From contig DASXVA010000012.1 of NCBI GenBank assembly GCA_036504515.1, positions 124,001-188,000 on the forward strand: a stretch of 64,000 nucleotides of DNA, given 5' to 3'. The notes beneath the pieces were generated by a model that saw only the letters and a program-made list of their open reading frames with translations, had not been told where the DNA came from and ran no database searches. The translations under genes were made by a program, and so were the position numbers. Source of the DNA: AWTP1-18 sp036504515. Its GTDB lineage: Bacteria; Pseudomonadota; Gammaproteobacteria; Burkholderiales; Rhodocyclaceae. This document shows, one piece after another, positions 24,847 through 34,917 of this stretch (positions within the stretch are counted from its first letter, which is position 1; the number at the start of each line of letters is the position of its first letter).

Positions 24847-25428
24847 ATGACCAAACCATGGCATATCTATTTGATTCAATGTGAAGATCAGAGTATTTAC
24901 ACAGGGATAACCGTAGACGTAGACGCCCGGTTCCAGGCCCACAAGGCAGGAAAAGGAGCGCGCTATACCCGCTCCCATAAGCCCATTTGCTTGCTAGCAT
25001 CACGGCTGGTTGGCAGTCACTCGGAGGCTCTCCGAATTGAACTGGCCGTGAAAAAACTTCCCAAGCATAAGAAGATTCAGGCTCTACAATCGCTAGCGGT
25101 ACCATCTACCCATCACAACGAAAGGCTCAAAACCATGAACAAGTCAGAACTCGTCGAAATCATCGCCGCAGAAGCCGACATCAGCAAGGCTGCTGCCCTG
25201 ACCGTATTGAACTCCATCACCGGCGCTGTTGTTAAGGCTGTCGCCAAAGGTGATACGGTTACCCTCGTTGGTTTCGGCACCTTCAAGTCCTCCAAGCGCG
25301 CTGCACGGGTTGGCAAGAACCCCCAGACAGGCGCCGAGTTGAAGATTCCCGCCACAACGGTTCCCAAGTTCACCGTTGGCGCCACCTTCAAGGCTGCTGT
25401 TGCCGGCAAGAAGGCTGCAAAGAAGTAA
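24847..25428 (+). CDS. In-frame GIY-YIG nuclease domain fused to HU
   Basis: 193 codons without a stop. Residues 1-85 are a GIY-YIG domain of the UPF0213/YhbQ type (WHIYLIQC..., YTGITVDVDARFQAHKAGKG, RYTRSHKP, then the ALRIELAVKKLPKHKK helix). Residues 97-193 are a complete HU protein. I followed the codons from 24847 to 25135 and found 96 in-frame sense codons, so the nuclease frame has no stop of its own. Either the fusion is translated, or HU is mainly made from its internal ATG. Both domains are otherwise intact. A sequencing indel cannot be excluded without other genomes. Confidence 0.7.
   Translation: MTKPWHIYLIQCEDQSIYTGITVDVDARFQAHKAGKGARYTRSHKPICLLASRLVGSHSEALRIELAVKKLPKHKKIQALQSLAVPSTHHNERLKTMNKSELVEIIAAEADISKAAALTVLNSITGAVVKAVAKGDTVTLVGFGTFKSSKRAARVGKNPQTGAELKIPATTVPKFTVGATFKAAVAGKKAAKK
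25135..25428 (+). CDS. hupB: DNA-binding protein HU (internal start)
   Basis: 97 residues from ATG 25135: MNKSELVEIIAAEADISKAAA, then the DNA-binding beta-arm region GFGTFKSSKRAARVGKNPQTG and a Lys-rich tail (GKKAAKK) common in betaproteobacterial HU. An AAAGG site lies nine bases upstream, inside the GIY-YIG frame, so independent translation is likely. HU compacts DNA and should be abundant. A strong terminator follows. Confidence 0.9.
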   Translation: MNKSELVEIIAAEADISKAAALTVLNSITGAVVKAVAKGDTVTLVGFGTFKSSKRAARVGKNPQTGAELKIPATTVPKFTVGATFKAAVAGKKAAKK

Positions 25429-25433
25429 TAAAA

Positions 25434-25462
25434 ATTTCGGGGGCTTCGGTCCCCGATTTTTT
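25434..25462 (+). terminator. Terminator after HU
   Basis: TCGGGG and CCCCGA pair around a GCTTCGGT loop and are followed by TTTTTTG. Confidence 0.9.
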
Positions 25463-25477
25463 GTTTGACCTGCCGTC

Positions 25478-25852
25478 ATGTCATCACCCAAATCACCCGA
25501 CAGCATCAAACTGGACCGTATCGTGGCGGAAGCCCATCGGTCAGCCGAAGCCCGCGAAAAAGACTACCGCGAGCAAGCGCTAAACATTTACCCTTGGATT
25601 TGCGGACGTTGTGCCCGGGAATTTACCCGGACCAATCTGCGTGAACTTACGGTCCATCACAGGGATCACAATCACAACAACAATCCCGCCGACGGTAGCA
25701 ACTGGGAGCTGCTCTGCCTGTACTGCCACGACAATGAACACCAGCGGCAGCTTGAAGCCAGCAAAGGAACAACGATTCAAACCGCCCGAGGCGAAGTAGC
25801 TACCCACTCGCCTTTTGCCAATTTGAAAGCATTGCTTCAGCAGAAAGACTAA
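25478..25852 (+). CDS. yajD: HNH nuclease family protein YajD-like
   Basis: 124 residues. Zinc cysteines in CGRCAREF and CLYCHDNEH frame an HNH core with VHHRDHNHNNNPADGSNWELLC, matching YajD. It is a small single-domain HNH protein whose cellular role is unknown. The N-terminus is a basic and acidic helix. It begins 50 bp after the HU stop and behind a terminator, so it has its own transcription unit or depends on readthrough. Confidence 0.85.
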   Translation: MSSPKSPDSIKLDRIVAEAHRSAEAREKDYREQALNIYPWICGRCAREFTRTNLRELTVHHRDHNHNNNPADGSNWELLCLYCHDNEHQRQLEASKGTTIQTARGEVATHSPFANLKALLQQKD

Positions 25853-25929
25853 TCCGTTCCATACTGGGCGGTACTTGCCAGTACTTACCGTACTCAGCAA
25901 CCTTACCTACTGCCCTCTGCGTGATACCG

Positions 25930-26658
25930 ATGATCGAATCTCTTCTGCTTACCGCAACCCGCATTTGCACGTTTGCTCACCAGCAGAAGCTGACCAACGC
26001 AAGCAGTTTTTTCTTTCAACGGGATGAGCGCTTGTTTTTGGTAACCAGTCGTCACGTCATGTTTGACGAGCCAAGCCAACACTTTCCCGACCGTATCGAA
26101 ATCGAACTTCATACTGACCCGGACAACATGGTCAAGTCGGTAGACTTTTCCATTCCGCTTTATCACAACGGCAATCGCCTCTGGCGCCAGGGACTGGATG
26201 GCACCGGTGCCATCGACGTCGCCGTCATCGAGATCGACCGGACTGCCTTACCGGAAACCGTTGTCTATACCGCCTTTACACCTGAGCACTTGCGCCTCCC
26301 TGAGCGGATCGAGGTTGGCACGTCACTCCTGGTCGTTGGCTTTCCTCTTGGCTTCCATGACACTTTGCATCACATGCCGGTGGTTCGTCACGCCATCATG
26401 GCTTCCGCCTTCGGCCTGCGCTTTCAGGGGGAAGGCTATTTCCTCACCGATGCTCGCACCCACCGGGGCACCAGCGGTGCGCCCATCGTCATGCGGGTAC
26501 CCCCGGAACAAAGACTGGGCGATTTACCGTGGATGCTGCTGGGGGTTCATTCAGCCAGCCTGGATGTCGGCACCCGGAACCTGGAACTGGATGAAGCCCT
26601 GGGCCTCAATTGCGCCTGGTATGCCGACATTTTGATGACCCTCACCGAGCGCCGATAA
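25930..26658 (+). CDS. Trypsin-like serine peptidase fold protein
   Basis: 242 residues from ATG 25930 (an in-frame GTG at 25921 would add three). The chymotrypsin-type triad is visible: His in VTSRHVMF, Asp in AIDVAVIEID, Ser in HRGTSGAPIV. No signal peptide, membrane anchor or PDZ domain, so it is a cytoplasmic or unusual member unlike DegP. Targets unknown. It lies upstream of rhlE on the same strand with 74 bp between. Confidence 0.75.
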   Translation: MIESLLLTATRICTFAHQQKLTNASSFFFQRDERLFLVTSRHVMFDEPSQHFPDRIEIELHTDPDNMVKSVDFSIPLYHNGNRLWRQGLDGTGAIDVAVIEIDRTALPETVVYTAFTPEHLRLPERIEVGTSLLVVGFPLGFHDTLHHMPVVRHAIMASAFGLRFQGEGYFLTDARTHRGTSGAPIVMRVPPEQRLGDLPWMLLGVHSASLDVGTRNLELDEALGLNCAWYADILMTLTERR

Positions 26659-26732
26659 AGTCGAGGGTTACAACTCCCCGGCTCCACGGCCCCTTATTAG
26701 CCACATCATTGTTGGCATCTATTTCCGACACC

Positions 26733-28049
26733 ATGACCTTTTCTGCCCTGGGCTTGATTGCCCCTCTGCTCCAATCTCTCGAAGCCCTTGGTTATAAAAC
26801 ACCCACGCCGGTACAAACCAAGGCAATCCCAGCCATCCTCAATGGTCGGGATTTGATGGCGGCAGCGCAGACAGGTACGGGCAAAACGGCAGGATTCGCC
26901 CTGCCGCTACTACAACGCTTGGTCACAGAAGGTACGCCAGTCACTAGCACATCGATTCGAGCACTGGTGCTGGCCCCCACACGAGAATTGGCTGAGCAAG
27001 TACATGAAAGCTTTCGCGCCTATGGGCAGCATCTGCCCCTAAGCACCTATGCTATTTACGGTGGCGTCAGCATCAATCCGCAAATAGTGAAGTTACGCGA
27101 AGGCATTGATGTTGTGGTCGCCACCCCGGGCCGCCTTCTTGACTTGTATCGGCAGAATGCAATCCAGTTCAACCAGCTTCAAATTCTGGTACTGGATGAA
27201 GCCGACCGGATGCTCGACCTGGGCTTTGCCCAGGAACTGGAAGCAGTATTCGCCGCCCTGCCCAAGCAACGGCAAACCCTGCTGTTCTCTGCCACCTTCT
27301 CGGATGCCATCAGCAAGATGGCCAGCGCTCGCCTCCACAATCCTGTTTCCGTTGAAGCAGGGCCCCGTAACACGGCGGCCCAAAGCGTCAAGCAATGGGT
27401 GGTTCCCGTAGATAAAAAAAGGAAGACCGAACTCTTCTGCCATTTGCTCAAAAAGAACCGCTGGAACCAGGTTCTTGTTTTCGTCAAAACCCGCCAGGGT
27501 GCCGAGCAACTGGTCGCAGCCCTTCAGGCCATCGGTGTCAATGCCGACTCCATTCACGGCGACAAGCCCCAGGCCAGCCGCCAGCGGGCCTTGGAGTGCT
27601 TCAAAACCGGCGAAATACAAATACTGGTTGCCACCGATGTCGCCGCCCGAGGGCTGGACATCGACAGCCTGCCCCAGGTGGTCAACTTTGACCTGCCCAT
27701 GGTTGCCGAAGACTACATCCATCGCATTGGCCGTACTGGCAGAGCTGGCGCCAGCGGTGAGGCCGTTTCCCTGGTTTGTGCCGATGAAGTTGATCTGTTA
27801 TCGGCCATTGAAACCCTGACCAAGAAGGCCCTGGAAAGAAACGAAGAAGAAGGCTTTGAGCCAACCCACCGCGTTCCCCTGACGAACGCCAGTGGACAGA
27901 TCATCAAAAAGCCGAAAAGCACCGGATCCAAAGCTGACTCAGGAAACAGCAAGCAAGGCATTTTGAACAACTGGGTAGATTACGACTCGCCCGCCGGTGG
28001 TTCAAAATCTGGTCGTCGAAGAAAATCGAAGGCCGGCGCATCCCGTTGA
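26733..28049 (+). CDS. rhlE: DEAD-box RNA helicase RhlE-like
   Basis: 438 residues from ATG 26733. The Q motif GYKTPTPVQ, Walker A AAAQTGTGKTAGFALP, PTRELAEQV, DEAD-type box VLDEADRMLDLGF, SAT motif FSATF and the HRIGRTGRAG motif are all present, followed by a basic C-terminal tail (SGRRRKSKAG). RNA unwinding role in ribosome assembly or RNA decay by family knowledge. A longer upstream frame exists, but the family N-terminus begins at MTFSALGL. Confidence 0.92.
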   Translation: MTFSALGLIAPLLQSLEALGYKTPTPVQTKAIPAILNGRDLMAAAQTGTGKTAGFALPLLQRLVTEGTPVTSTSIRALVLAPTRELAEQVHESFRAYGQHLPLSTYAIYGGVSINPQIVKLREGIDVVVATPGRLLDLYRQNAIQFNQLQILVLDEADRMLDLGFAQELEAVFAALPKQRQTLLFSATFSDAISKMASARLHNPVSVEAGPRNTAAQSVKQWVVPVDKKRKTELFCHLLKKNRWNQVLVFVKTRQGAEQLVAALQAIGVNADSIHGDKPQASRQRALECFKTGEIQILVATDVAARGLDIDSLPQVVNFDLPMVAEDYIHRIGRTGRAGASGEAVSLVCADEVDLLSAIETLTKKALERNEEEGFEPTHRVPLTNASGQIIKKPKSTGSKADSGNSKQGILNNWVDYDSPAGGSKSGRRRKSKAGASR

Positions 28050-28084
28050 ACGGCAGCATCCAATTCAAGGTCACATCATTATCC

Positions 28085-29296
28085 ATGCCAAATCTTATCG
28101 AACAGATTCAAACATTCAACGCAGGGCGAGATCCTGAGCGATTGACATTGAAGTTGAACAAGATCAGGGAAACTCCCTTTGCCTTCCTGCGCGGTACCTG
28201 CCACCGCTTCTACCAACAGCTGCCAGATTCAGCCCTGCTGTCAAAAGCACCAAGCACCTGGATTTGCGGCGACCTACATCTGGAGAATTTCGGCAGTTAC
28301 AAGGGTGACGACCGTCTTGTCTATTTCGACATGAACGACTTTGATGAATCGGCCCTGGCGCCTTGCACTTGGGAACTGATTCGATTCCTGACCAGCATTC
28401 GCGTTGGCGTCACCAGCCTGGGGGTTGATGGTGCTGAAGCCATCATTCTCTGCCGCAGTTTCATTGATGCCTACAGCCAAGCACTGGCCAATGGCAAAGC
28501 CCGGTGGGTCGAAAGAGATACAGCCAGCGGATTGATCAAAGACCTTTTGGATGGGCTCAAGCAACGCAATCGCCCTGACTACCTTGATACGCGTACCGTT
28601 CTCAAAGGCAAGACGCGCAGCATCCGTATTGATGGCAAAAAGGCCCTCGCCATCAGCGCCAAACAACGCAGCCAAGTTACCGACTTTATGGCTGACTTTG
28701 CCGCTACGCAAGAAAATCCCGACTTCTTTCAGGTGTTGGACATTGCCCGTCGCATTGCCGGTACCGGCAGCCTGGGCGTTGATCGCTACATCATTCTTGT
28801 GGCGGGCAAAGGCACAGCCGATGGCAACTACTTACTGGACTTGAAGCAATCCTTGCCCTCGGCACTCACGCCAGTTCTGGCGACACCTCAACCCACCTGG
28901 GCCTCAGAAGCCGCCCGTGTCGTTGCCGTGCAACAACGGATGCAGGCCGTTTCCATGGCGTTCTTGCAAGCAGTCACCATGGACGACAAACCCTATGTCT
29001 TGCGTGGTCTGCAACCCAGTGAAGACCGTGTCGCCCTGGAGGGCTGGAATGGAAAATTGCGGCGCTTAGTGGAGATCATGACCGCCATGGGCCACATCGT
29101 TGCCTGGGCTCAACTACGCAGCAGCGGGCGAAACGGGTCAGCGATTGCGGATGAGTTGATCGATTTTGGTCATCAGGACCAATGGCAATCTCTGCTGATT
29201 GATCTGTCTGCCCATTGTGCCGAGCAAGTCACCAAAGATTGGAATCAGTACGCCAAGGCTTTCGACCAAGGCGCGTTTGCCTCGGCCATGAAATGA
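28085..29296 (+). CDS. DUF2252 family protein
   Basis: 403 residues from ATG 28085. Family motifs: FAFLRGTCHRFYQQL near the N-terminus, WICGDLHLENFGSY, YFDMNDFDES, and GTGSLGVDRYIILV. DUF2252 is grouped with kinase-like folds; its function is unknown. Weak ribosome site. It begins 35 bp after rhlE and may share its transcript. A strong terminator immediately follows the stop. Confidence 0.85.
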   Translation: MPNLIEQIQTFNAGRDPERLTLKLNKIRETPFAFLRGTCHRFYQQLPDSALLSKAPSTWICGDLHLENFGSYKGDDRLVYFDMNDFDESALAPCTWELIRFLTSIRVGVTSLGVDGAEAIILCRSFIDAYSQALANGKARWVERDTASGLIKDLLDGLKQRNRPDYLDTRTVLKGKTRSIRIDGKKALAISAKQRSQVTDFMADFAATQENPDFFQVLDIARRIAGTGSLGVDRYIILVAGKGTADGNYLLDLKQSLPSALTPVLATPQPTWASEAARVVAVQQRMQAVSMAFLQAVTMDDKPYVLRGLQPSEDRVALEGWNGKLRRLVEIMTAMGHIVAWAQLRSSGRNGSAIADELIDFGHQDQWQSLLIDLSAHCAEQVTKDWNQYAKAFDQGAFASAMK

Positions 29297-29321
29297 CAAA
29301 GCCCCAACAGGGGCTTTGTCA
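29294..29321. terminator. Bidirectional terminator
   Basis: TGACAAAGCCCC and GGGGCTTTGTCA form a 12-bp stem with an AACA loop, overlapping the stop of the DUF2252 gene and close to the end of the convergent gene. Confidence 0.85.
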
Positions 29322-29337
29322 TGATCAGCAAACCGAC

Positions 29338-29577
29338 TTACTTGGCAGCAGGCTTGGCTTCCGCAGGAGCTTTGGCATCAGCCTTTTCGGCAGCCTTCTC
29401 AGCCTTCTTGTGCTCCTTCTTGGCCTTGTGTTCCACCTTTACGGCCTTGGCTTCCTGCTTCTCGACCTTGGCTTCGACGGCCGGCTTGGTATCAGGGGTG
29501 GCTGGCTTGGGCGCATCGGCAGCAAAAGCAGAAACTGCAATCAGGCTGGCCAGCAGAGTAGTGAGAATCTTGGACAT
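29338..29577 (-). CDS. Secreted Lys/Ala-rich small protein
   Basis: 79 residues. An N-terminal signal peptide (MSKILTTLLASLIAVSAFAADA, cleavage likely after AFA) is followed by a low-complexity tail of alternating Ala, Lys, Glu and Pro (KKEHKKAEKAAEK). Ribosome site AAGGAG before ATG 29575-29577. The composition resembles acid-shock-type periplasmic proteins such as Asr, which is a resemblance only. An upstream ATG frame without a signal was rejected. Confidence 0.65.
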   Translation of the reverse strand: MSKILTTLLASLIAVSAFAADAPKPATPDTKPAVEAKVEKQEAKAVKVEHKAKKEHKKAEKAAEKADAKAPAEAKPAAK

Positions 29578-29782
29578 TTTGTTTCTCCTTCGTTTTATGA
29601 GCAGCGCACATGCGCATGCTTCCAATAACGAACCGATACCGGTCTTGCTGACCTGTCTGCTGTAACGCTTTGTAAGCTGAATCAACCAGTCATTAGCCAA
29701 GCGTTTTCGATAGATTTTCCCGAACCGTCAATCCAGACAAAAACCACTAAAATGAAAACGTCTGACCATTCCGTCAGAAATT

Positions 29783-29809
29783 AAAACCGACCCGGACAGG
29801 TCGGTTTTT
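29783..29809 (+). terminator. Orphan terminator just upstream of uvrB
   Basis: AAAACCGACC and GGTCGGTTTT form a 10-bp stem followed by T. No plus-strand gene precedes it within 480 bp, so it may end a small RNA or act as an attenuator of uvrB. A TCTGAC/GTCAGA repeat lies just upstream (29761-29778). Confidence 0.7.
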
Positions 29810-29840
29810 GCATTTCGCAGAAGTTTCCGGAGAAGTCCCC

Positions 29841-31897
<2,057 letters not shown>

Positions 31898-31901
<4 letters not shown>

Positions 31902-32761
31902 GCCGCCTCTTCCTTGTTGCCCTCAGCAGGCCGCTGCAAGCTGTTGATCCAGGATTTCTGGCAAATGCGTTGCCGTTGTTCCAGCAAGTGCTTGTGCACT
32001 CGCTCGCGGGCCTCAGCCAAACTAAGGGTGTGGGCTTCGTTCAGATCGTCGCAACGAATGATGTGAAAGCCCACGGGAGACTCCACTACCTCCGACAACT
32101 CGCCTTTTTGCAGGGCGAAGGCAGCCGGCTCCAGCTCTGCATAGAGCTGCCCCGGCGTTACGTCGCCCAACAAGCCACCATTCATGGCGGTAGGGCATTC
32201 CGAATGCTTCAGGGCCTGCTCTTCGAAACGGGAGGGATCTTTGAGCAAACGGGCCCGGATTCCCTGCAAACGTTTCAAGGCGGAATCCCGGTCGTTTTCT
32301 TTGTAATCGGGATTGATGGAAATCAGGATGTGGCGCAAGGTCCGGCTCGCCGGTTTGGTGAAACGCTCCTTGTGCATGAAGTAGAAAATTTCCACATCGG
32401 TATCGCTGACGCTGGCAGCGCGAGCCGCTACCTTTTCCAATACTGATTCAACGGTCAAGTCCCGCTCTACTGCTTCTCGCAGGGCCGTTTCGGTCAGGCC
32501 GATACGATCCAGGTCCGCATGGAAGTCATCCTCATTGGGATAGCGCTTGCGAATCTCCGCGAGGCTGGACTTGATGGAAGACTCGGGCAATACCACCCGG
32601 GAGGCCTCTGGGGTTGCCAGAATCAAAGCCTCCAACTGGCGTTGCTTGGCTGCAACCGAATCCACCCGCTTGCGCTCATCCGGTGCGAGCACGTCGGGAT
32701 TTTTTTGATAGAGCTGCAAGGCAAGCTTGAGGGTCAGGTAGGGGCTCACAGTGGCATTCAT
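31898..32761 (-). CDS. nifM: NifM, peptidyl-prolyl isomerase for nitrogenase iron protein
   Basis: 287 residues. An N-terminal helical region (MNATVSPYLTLKLALQLYQKNP) is followed by a parvulin-type PPIC domain (RHILISINPDYKENDRDSALKR, ALKHSECPTAMNGGLLGDV, FALQKGELSEVVESPVGFHIIRCDD). NifM is required to make active NifH. The start ATG overlaps the nifZ stop by ATGA. Last gene of the nifV-cysE-orf-nifW-nifZ-nifM operon. nifH, D and K are not in the window. Confidence 0.9.
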
Positions 32762-33231
32762 GCTTCGGATTCCTCTGTTTTGGGTTCAGCCGGGGCCAGT
32801 GCAGACTCGGGCACCATCAGGGGTTCGCCGGGCAAACAGCTGAAGTGGATGTGATAGATGACACTGCTTGCACCCTCACCCCGAATCACCTTGATCACTT
32901 CACCCACACTATCCAGCGGTACCTTGACCTCACCATTCATCGACAGGGCCTTGGCTGCGCGTACCTTTTCGCGGAACTCATAGCGACTGGGCAACCACTC
33001 TTCTTCACGGCCAATCAATTCCTCCTCGCGGCAGCCAACTACCCTGCCCTCATCAAGGAAGTTCACCGAGTAGATGATCTGGTCCTGCAAAAAGGTACCA
33101 ACATTGATGACGTAGCCGATGCTGCCACGCCTCACCAGGAAAGCCCCCGGCTCCAAGCCCGGATAGGTTCCGTCATTACGTACATTGCGGATAACCCGTA
33201 CCGCGTCGCCATAGTCCCAGCGGGCTTGCAT
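32758..33231 (-). CDS. nifZ: NifZ, MoFe protein P-cluster maturation factor
   Basis: 157 residues. The N-terminal half follows NifZ: YGDAVRVIRNVRNDGTYPG, LVRRGSIGYVINVGTFLQDQIIYSVNFLDEG, abbreviated, and the VGCREEELI segment. The C-terminal third (SVGEVIKVIRGEGASSVIYHIHF) resembles a second copy of the same small-barrel fold; this looks longer than short NifZ proteins. NifZ acts in P-cluster formation. It overlaps nifM by 4 bp and follows nifW by 17 bp. Confidence 0.9.
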   Translation of the reverse strand: MQARWDYGDAVRVIRNVRNDGTYPGLEPGAFLVRRGSIGYVINVGTFLQDQIIYSVNFLDEGRVVGCREEELIGREEEWLPSRYEFREKVRAAKALSMNGEVKVPLDSVGEVIKVIRGEGASSVIYHIHFSCLPGEPLMVPESALAPAEPKTEESEA

Positions 33232-33248
33232 GGTGATTCCCCTCTTGC

Positions 33249-33563
33249 TTACTTAAAGATGTCGCCAGCAGGCATGAAGGCGCTGCCATCAGCCTTTTGC
33301 AGCACGGAGAAGACCCGCTCGGTCAGCGCATCTGACTTGACGAAATCTTCGTAGGCCATCACCAGCCATTTGCGATAGGCATCGTAATCCGGAGCTTTGC
33401 CGGCTTCCTGCTTGGACAGGTAGTCATGGAAGCGCTGCAGGATGTGCAGGCGATTCACATGGACCACGCTGGGCTCGTAGGCAACCGCGAAATAGTTGAG
33501 AAAATCCTCAGCCGAGGACAGATCTTCCAGATCAAGTTCAAAATCGCGTTCTTCAGTACTCAT
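33249..33563 (-). CDS. nifW: NifW, nitrogenase stabilising/protective protein
   Basis: 104 residues, usual length. Motifs LEDLSSAEDFLNYFAVAYEP, VHVNRLHILQRFHDYL and YRKWLVMAYEDFVKSDALTERVF, abbreviated, are characteristic of NifW. It helps nitrogenase maturation or protection. Gap to the preceding gene is 9 bp; translation coupling is likely. Confidence 0.92.
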   Translation of the reverse strand: MSTEERDFELDLEDLSSAEDFLNYFAVAYEPSVVHVNRLHILQRFHDYLSKQEAGKAPDYDAYRKWLVMAYEDFVKSDALTERVFSVLQKADGSAFMPAGDIFK

Positions 33564-33572
33564 GATCAGCTC

Positions 33573-34130
33573 CTAGGCAGCAACAAGGGTAAGGGTGGGA
33601 CGGAGAAGGGATTCGGCCTGGGCTTCTTTCACCACAGCCAGCAGGGCAGCAGCACCCAGATGATCTTTGTCGTCCAGGGATAACAGTTTTTCAAGGCGGC
33701 TGCGGGCTTCCACAATGCGGCCCAGACGAAGCAGAACAACCGTCGTTCCCTTCAAGGCCAGCAGGTAAAAGCGCAGCAAGCCCATATTGCGACCACCGGC
33801 CTGGGCGACAACAAAGGGGGTGAGGGTCTGCCAGTCGGGAGAAATTTCCAGGCGCTTGGCCGATACGGCGAGGGCCCGATCCGCCACAACCAGCGTGTCC
33901 TCAAGACGGTGTTGATAAAAGTAATAGCGATACAACGCCACCAAGACGGATAACTGCTCGGGAGCCAAGAAATAAGCCCGCAGCAACTTGGCTTCCGCCT
34001 CGGGTTCACCGTATAGCTCGGAAGCTTCGGCGATCAGCGACTCCGTATCGGCAACAGGGGCCTCGTCGAAATACAGGGCTTCGTCGCCAATATCGAGGAA
34101 ATCGGTGGTGACGCTGACAGTTTCACTCAC
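33573..34130 (-). CDS. Nif-associated hypothetical protein, TPR-like
   Basis: 185 residues from a GTG at 34128-34130 that overlaps the cysE stop. No firm family. Helical repeats such as EAEAKLLRAYFLAPEQLSVLVALYRYYFY, abbreviated, and RLEDTLVVADRALAVSAKRL look like tetratricopeptide units (about residues 35-90). The position between cysE and nifW, with overlapping start, indicates a role tied to nitrogenase assembly. Proteins of this type occur in other nif clusters as unnamed genes. Possibly a scaffold; this is inference. Confidence 0.7.
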   Translation of the reverse strand: MSETVSVTTDFLDIGDEALYFDEAPVADTESLIAEASELYGEPEAEAKLLRAYFLAPEQLSVLVALYRYYFYQHRLEDTLVVADRALAVSAKRLEISPDWQTLTPFVVAQAGGRNMGLLRFYLLALKGTTVVLLRLGRIVEARSRLEKLLSLDDKDHLGAAALLAVVKEAQAESLLRPTLTLVAA

Positions 34131-34917
34131 GGCTCTTGTCCTCGCAGCACAAATCACCGGCAGAACAGGTGACACAGTTGTCGTTGTCTTCGACCTCAGG
34201 CAAGCCCTTGAGTACCCGGACTTCAGACTCCAACAGGTCAATGCGATCCAGCAGACACTGTATGGCCTTGCCGACGGGGTCGGGAATCAAGTGGTGATCA
34301 AGATTGACCACCATACCAGCAGCGCCGACGCTGACCGCAGGCGCACTACGTTCGCCCACCAGCCGACCGGGAATGCCCACGATGGTACGCCCCATGGGAA
34401 CATCCTTGACCACTACCGAGTTGGCGCCAACCCGGGCATTGTCATGAACCGTAATGGCACCGAGAATTTTGGCACCGGCACCCACCACCACGCCATTGCC
34501 CAGGGTGGGATGACGCTTGCCCTTGTTCCAGGTAGTCCCGCCCAAGGTAACACCGTGATAGAGGGTGACATCGTCGCCAATTTCAGCGGTTTCACCGATG
34601 ACGACACCGGCCCCGTGATCGATGAAGAAACGCCGACCCAGCTTGGCGCCGGGATGAATGTCGATATTGGTCACCATCCGCGCCAGGAAGGACATCAAGC
34701 GGGCACAGTAACGCCAGCCTTTTTGCCACAGGGCATGGGCCAGCCGCTGGGCAAGAATGGCATGCAAGCCGGGATAGGTGGTCAGCACTTCAAACGTGGA
34801 CCGTGCTGCAGGGTCCCGCCCGAAGACGCACTGGAGATCCTCCCGCAGCAAGGCGAAAAGGCCGGGTTTGGGCAGCGAAGTCCCAATTTCCAGAGTGTTG
34901 ATTTCAGACATATCCAT
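34123..34917 (-). CDS. cysE: Serine O-acetyltransferase (NifP type)
   Basis: 264 residues from ATG 34915-34917, which has GGGAGGA close upstream. Left-handed beta-helix acyltransferase with DIHPGAKLGRRFFIDHGAGVVIGE, abbreviated, and TLYHGVTLGGT motifs, then a C-terminal Cys-rich tail (NCVTCSAGDLCCED) that normal CysE lacks. It makes O-acetylserine for cysteine, which feeds iron-sulfur cluster synthesis for nitrogenase. In nif operons the equivalent gene is called nifP. It overlaps nifV by 14 bp and the next gene by 8 bp. Confidence 0.9.
   Translation of the reverse strand: MDMSEINTLEIGTSLPKPGLFALLREDLQCVFGRDPAARSTFEVLTTYPGLHAILAQRLAHALWQKGWRYCARLMSFLARMVTNIDIHPGAKLGRRFFIDHGAGVVIGETAEIGDDVTLYHGVTLGGTTWNKGKRHPTLGNGVVVGAGAKILGAITVHDNARVGANSVVVKDVPMGRTIVGIPGRLVGERSAPAVSVGAAGMVVNLDHHLIPDPVGKAIQCLLDRIDLLESEVRVLKGLPEVEDNDNCVTCSAGDLCCEDKSRE

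Noticed and set aside
29761..29840. LexA (SOS) box for uvrB
   Set aside because: No CTGT-N8-ACAG pattern was found; the TCTGAC/GTCAGA repeat does not fit.
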